Positions 60,155 through 64,000 of a DNA stretch of 64,000 nt are shown one piece after another. Numbering within the stretch: the stretch's first letter is position 1; each line of letters begins with the position of its first letter. The notes below the pieces were generated by a model. That model saw nothing but the letters and a program-made list of their open reading frames with translations. It was not told where the DNA came from and made no database searches. The stretch lies in contig JAFMSR010000001.1 in assembly GCA_022818135.1 (NCBI GenBank), positions 36,610,672 through 36,674,671 on the forward strand, given 5' to 3'. The DNA is from Saxidomus purpurata (taxonomy: Eukaryota > Mollusca > Bivalvia > Venerida > Veneridae). Made by a program: the position numbers and the translations under genes.

Positions 60155-60905
60155 AGTCATGTGATGGTCTAAATAGTTTAGTGATAGCCTAATGATGTTA
60201 TTTTATTTGTTATTTATGCTCTGTATTTATTCTTGTAATATCATTATGCCTGTAATGATCTCATATCAAGAGAACAGTATTCACCAGCCTGAAAGTCAGG
60301 GTGTTGATTGACCTTTACACTCCCTCATTATTGTTATACAAAGTTGTAATGCTCTTCAAAATGACCAGCCAAATCTTAAGAGAGACATTCAATTTTAGCA
60401 CTAATTTACATGTATACTGATTGAACAATTAATATTACAAATGTTGCAGTTTTAATTCTACTGGATATTGTGAAAATCTGCATTTATTATCCCTGTCAAA
60501 TATTGATAATTCTCCAGTTTTCTATCTGCTATGATTCAAGTTATTTGTTACATGTTTTCAAAGCATTTATTGTGTCATAAGCAGATTATTTGACCATTAT
60601 CCAATATGGCTGTTTTGAATGGTAATATGATTTTAAAAGCATTTACTCTCTTTATGTGTACGTATGTATCATGCATGAACAAAATTTAATACCAAAGTAT
60701 TCTTATAGACAGTAGCTTGCTATATACTTTTCATACAATCCTGAGTAGGCTTTACCAATAAGTACAAAATGGAAAATTGTTAATGAAAAGTGGCAGAATA
60801 TAACTAACCTTGATGCGAAAAGTGTAATATATAGAGGATAGTTGTTGGTTTCAGTATAAGATCATGTTATAATTTCACCAAGTGGGCACCAAAAATGATA
60901 TTTTC
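60155..60905. other. Spacer downstream of LCLAT1
   Basis: AT-rich with no gene, repeat family or RNA recognised. Confidence 0.35.
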
Positions 60906-60908
60906 AAA

Positions 60909-61274
60909 ACTGAAAATATCACGATATGACATCGATACCAACAATTTTTCTGTTTATTTTATGTCATAAACGCGGGAAACGTCACCAGAAAGCATTGCGA
61001 ACATGATGTCGTTTAAATTTTAACGACGTCATCGTCATATGCTTTCTGGCATTCATTACGCTCTGCACACTTTTTGACGTTAATCCAGGCAACAGATTTT
61101 GATAATTTTGACTGCATAGACAGTGAGTTTATGGGAATATAATCCACCATTGTATTTCAATAAACCACCGAAAATCATAAATAATTTATGATATCGAACA
61201 TTAGGTACATGCTTATTGTAGAAAGGCAAGAGCATCTGAACTTAAAACTTTGATAACACCAGTGATATTTTCAG
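60909..61274. mobile_element. Candidate MITE
   Basis: 'ctgaaaatatcac' at 60909 is matched inverted by 'gtgatattttcag' at 61262-61274. A further short hairpin (gatattttca / tgaaaatatc) straddles the left end. The interior contains 'aacgacgtcatcgtcat'. No target duplication was fixed. Confidence 0.4.
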
Positions 61275-61829
61275 CAAAATTACTACGTACCGTAAAATAA
61301 CAATTAAACGTCTATTTTTATTTTACTTTGAAGGTTAGTGAAAATTCGCTTTAGCTGTCATCACGTTAATATTAATCAAAGTTCTGTGCCATATTGTACA
61401 GTATTTATTGAACAAATGATATTTTTATATGTCACCTGTTAATAGAGCCACTAACAGTTCTATATTATGGAATAAATTATCATGATTGAGTATTTTTGTA
61501 GATGTTTAAAATTTTCGAAATAACTCACAAATTTCAAGCATTTTGAAGAGGGTGCTTAGATATTTTTGACCAGAATGGAGCCTAGAGAACACATGTTACT
61601 GTGTTTCATCAATGTATGAAGTTCAATAATTTACTTGCATATTTTACAGATGATCTTTACATGTAAACTGGATATTTTTGTATCTTTTTTAGCTGTTCTA
61701 TAAAATCCAGCAATGCAATGACAAAAGGTCATTGATTTAGATTCCATGGTGTTTGTAGTGCTCATGATGTTTGTAGTAATCCTGTGAATCTATTTATATT
61801 TGATGAAACTAATAGCGAAGACGTTTGTT

Positions 61830-62665
61830 TTTATGCCCCTGCCATGATAATGGCAGAAGGGCATAAAGAATTATAGTGTTATTCTTGTCCATGTGGCACA
61901 AGTGTTTACTATACCTGTGATGTGTCTTGTGCAAGTACTACGCCCTTAGATCAAAGGTCAAGGTCACAGCATATTGTTTGAAAATCGTTATCAGGCTGTA
62001 ACAGTGTTATACATTATCTAGTTACGAAATAATTTGGCACAAGTGTTTATCATAACAAAACAATGTGTCGGGTGCAAGAATTGCACCTCTGACCAAAAGG
62101 TCAAGGTTACAACATATGTTTTTTTTTAAAGAACTAATTACATGCATGCAGCAGAGACTTGCAACCATAATTAAAATTATTGATTGTTATGCTAAATATT
62201 CTAGCAATCTACACACTTTGTATGTAAAAGCACATTACAGGGGCATCGGTTTCTTGTGGACACGTTATCAGCTGGTTTAATTATGGTTTTGCGCTGGTTG
62301 TTTGTTAGGAATGACATTTTGATTTAATAAGTAAAGAAGGTTTTGGCCAGTGATCTTCAAGTTACCTAGTCATTGTGGTCATAGTCAATAAATGACCCTC
62401 ATTGATTTTGTGGTCAGTAGTCAAAGGTCAAGGTCAAGGTCACAAGGTTTTTTTGGTTAAACAATGATTTATGCTCAATAGCTTGAGACCCTGTTTGTGT
62501 AGGAATGCTAGACTTGTTAGTCATGGCCATGGTCAGGAGATGATCTCTATGAAATGAAAGGTCAAAGTCACAGAGACCTTTAAGGACCTTTGATCAAAGT
62601 TCGAATTTCTAAAGGGATTTTATTCAGAGCAACTTCTGGACTTGCGTTGTTCGGCACAGTGGTGT
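61830..62665 (+). mobile_element. Tandem-repeat-bearing element with hairpin start
   Basis: It begins with a hairpin 'atgcccctgccat / atggcagaagggcat' (about 61834-61865). Monomers with 'ggcacaagtgttta', 'gatcaaaggtcaaggtcaca' and 'tgtcttgtgcaagtactacg' follow. It ends near 'gttgttcggcacagtggtgt' plus tcttgtt, the same type of terminal word as the other elements. Confidence 0.65.
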
Positions 62666-63006
62666 TCTTGTTTTTTTTCTGGCTATTCCGGTATACTATC
62701 TACATGTACTGCATTCGGCAGCAGTGTAGAGCTGATTCATTGTTTACACAATTGAGCTTGTTTTAGTGGTTACAGGAATTCATCCCAATTAGTCATTTTC
62801 AAATAAAAACAGATCTGTGGTAAACAGCTAATTGTTGTAAGCTGCCATCTTTTGAATATACAGAATTAGTTAGTAGTGGTGACGTGGCTGTCAGAAGATG
62901 GTTACCAGTTGTAACAGGGAAGTTGCTCTGTAATTTTCATTTTGAAGGTTAAATAAGAATAAATTAATATTTATGAATATGTGCTTTTTTTTACCTATTT
63001 TCAAAG

Positions 63007-63158
63007 TTGATATCACAGTTGAGGAAAATTGTGAAAATGTTCCCCTAGATTATATGCAAGGTTTCCTATTCAAATTGAACAAAAGAATGCACTTAATTAA
63101 ACAAGATTTTGACACAACAAGTTTAGATAAACAGGATTTTGACGCATTTGAGAAATAG
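63007..63158 (+). CDS. Possible terminal exon of an unrecognised gene
   Basis: A strong acceptor-like tract (T-run, 'acctattttcaaag') ends at 63006. An open frame of about 50 codons with ordinary coding composition follows ('VDITVEENCENVPLDY', 'FKLNKRMHLIKQDFDTTSLD') and stops with TAG at 63156-63158. AATAAA lies about 90 bp downstream (63250). No domain is recognised, and no upstream exon within the window links to it, so it could be an alternative last exon, a small new gene or chance. Confidence 0.25.
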
Positions 63159-63249
63159 CTTATATTCTCATGAATCATTTATTCATAAGCTCGGGGTTAC
63201 TGAAATTTATATACAGTCTTTTTACGTAATGAAAAGTGAGTAAACTAAA

Positions 63250-63255
63250 AATAAA
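63250..63255 (+). terminator. Candidate polyadenylation signal
   Basis: AATAAA about 92 bp after the stop of the possible terminal exon. Confidence 0.25.
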
Positions 63256-63353
63256 GAGCATCTTACAGATGATACTGAGGAAAGTCATGAAATTTTTGAC
63301 TGTTTAACCTGAGACTTACAACAATGATACCCGGATTTTAACTGAAGTTGACG

Positions 63354-63660
63354 CCTGTCTATTTGTACTGCATCCTGTTACCTAAAGTATGGGTAATTTC
63401 TTTTGCTCAGATTTTTCCTTGTATGACTACGATTTTGTTAGGAAGTCATTATGTTTGCATACTGATTAAGAAGAGGTACTGCTGTGTCTCAAAGTTGTGC
63501 ACTAGCACCTGTCTATTTGTACTGCATCCTGTAACCTAAAACATGGGTAATTTTCTTTTGCTCAGATTGTTCCTTATATAACTTTGTTAGGAAGTCTTTA
63601 CGTTTGCATACTGTTTAAGAAGAGGTACTGCTGTGTCTCAAAGTTGTGCACTAGGGAAGG
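63354..63660 (+). repeat. 154-bp tandem duplication
   Basis: Two copies start with 'cctgtctatttgtactgcat' (63354 and 63508) and end 'gtgtctcaaagttgtgcact' plus ag. They differ by a handful of substitutions and small indels. The frame at 63348-63539 is a by-product. Confidence 0.85.
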
Positions 63661-64000
63661 TACAGCCAAAGAGGATTTTGTAATAATATTTTAGTAAGTA
63701 GATACATATTCTTATAGATAGTTACAATGTTGTGATAGTTTTAGTAAACAAAATTAAATGTGAGGATACAGAACGGGTTTGTAGATATGATCTAGTCTGT
63801 ATACAAGTAAAATTGTACAAGTATGTTTTAATAATATGTTTAATAGCATGATTTGAATGGTTTTAAAGTTTAGCTGTGTTAAGTAAAAGGGAATGGGTGA
63901 TTTATAAACTAGTTGTTAGATCAGTCACTTTTTGAGTACTATTCTTTTCAGATATCCACTCAATATCAATTATTATTCTCTTGTATAATACAAATTATTT

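Overview
This is an AT-rich, repeat-dense animal nuclear window with spliced genes (canonical GT-AG introns, AATAAA signals, one domain spread over several exons). There are no bacterial operons, rRNA operons or CRISPR arrays. The repeat repertoire points to a bivalve mollusc: diverged tandem monomers of about 150-170 bp with lines such as 'acagaattatggcccttt' and 'aaaggtcaaggtcacag', elements ending in 'ggccctcttgtt', and a 'gacgccgacgccgg' element end. The clade is an inference from repeat style and gene similarity; no species can be named.

Three protein genes can be reconstructed exon by exon with consistent intron phases. (1) A stonin / stoned-B clathrin adaptor on the + strand: coding exons 1904-5819, 13317-13454 and 14468-14838, 1474 aa. 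(2) A mitochondrial amidoxime-reducing component (mARC, MOSC-domain molybdenum enzyme) on the - strand: coding exons between 39433 and 30989, 329 aa. (3) A lysocardiolipin acyltransferase (LCLAT1-type) on the + strand: exons 45924-46115, 50509-50707, 50925-51037, 57348-57498 and 58563-59017, 369 aa. A possible terminal exon of an unrecognised gene lies near 63007-63158.

Layout: 1-1882 is 5' flank or 5'-UTR intron of the stonin gene, with minisatellites. 1.9-14.8 kb is the stonin gene, whose 7.5 kb first intron is full of minisatellites and MITEs. 14.8-31.0 kb is the tail-to-tail interval between stonin and mARC and holds several tandem-monomer elements and a SINE. 31.0-39.4 kb is the mARC gene. 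39.4-45.9 kb is the head-to-head interval between mARC and LCLAT1, dominated by a roughly 2.9 kb inverted repeat with 1.16 kb arms and by a 96-bp tandem array. 45.9-60.2 kb is LCLAT1. 60.2-64 kb is mostly repeats plus the possible last exon. The three genes do not form an obvious pathway: endocytic cargo sorting, mitochondrial N-reduction, and phospholipid remodelling at ER or mitochondria-associated membranes.

The most notable observation is a pair of tandemly duplicated 65-nt exons in the mARC gene (34292-34356 and 33252-33316). They have identical length and phase, differ mostly by synonymous or conservative changes, and exactly one must be used to keep the frame. They encode the residues immediately before the molybdenum-ligating cysteine, so the gene appears built for mutually exclusive splicing of an active-site-flanking segment.
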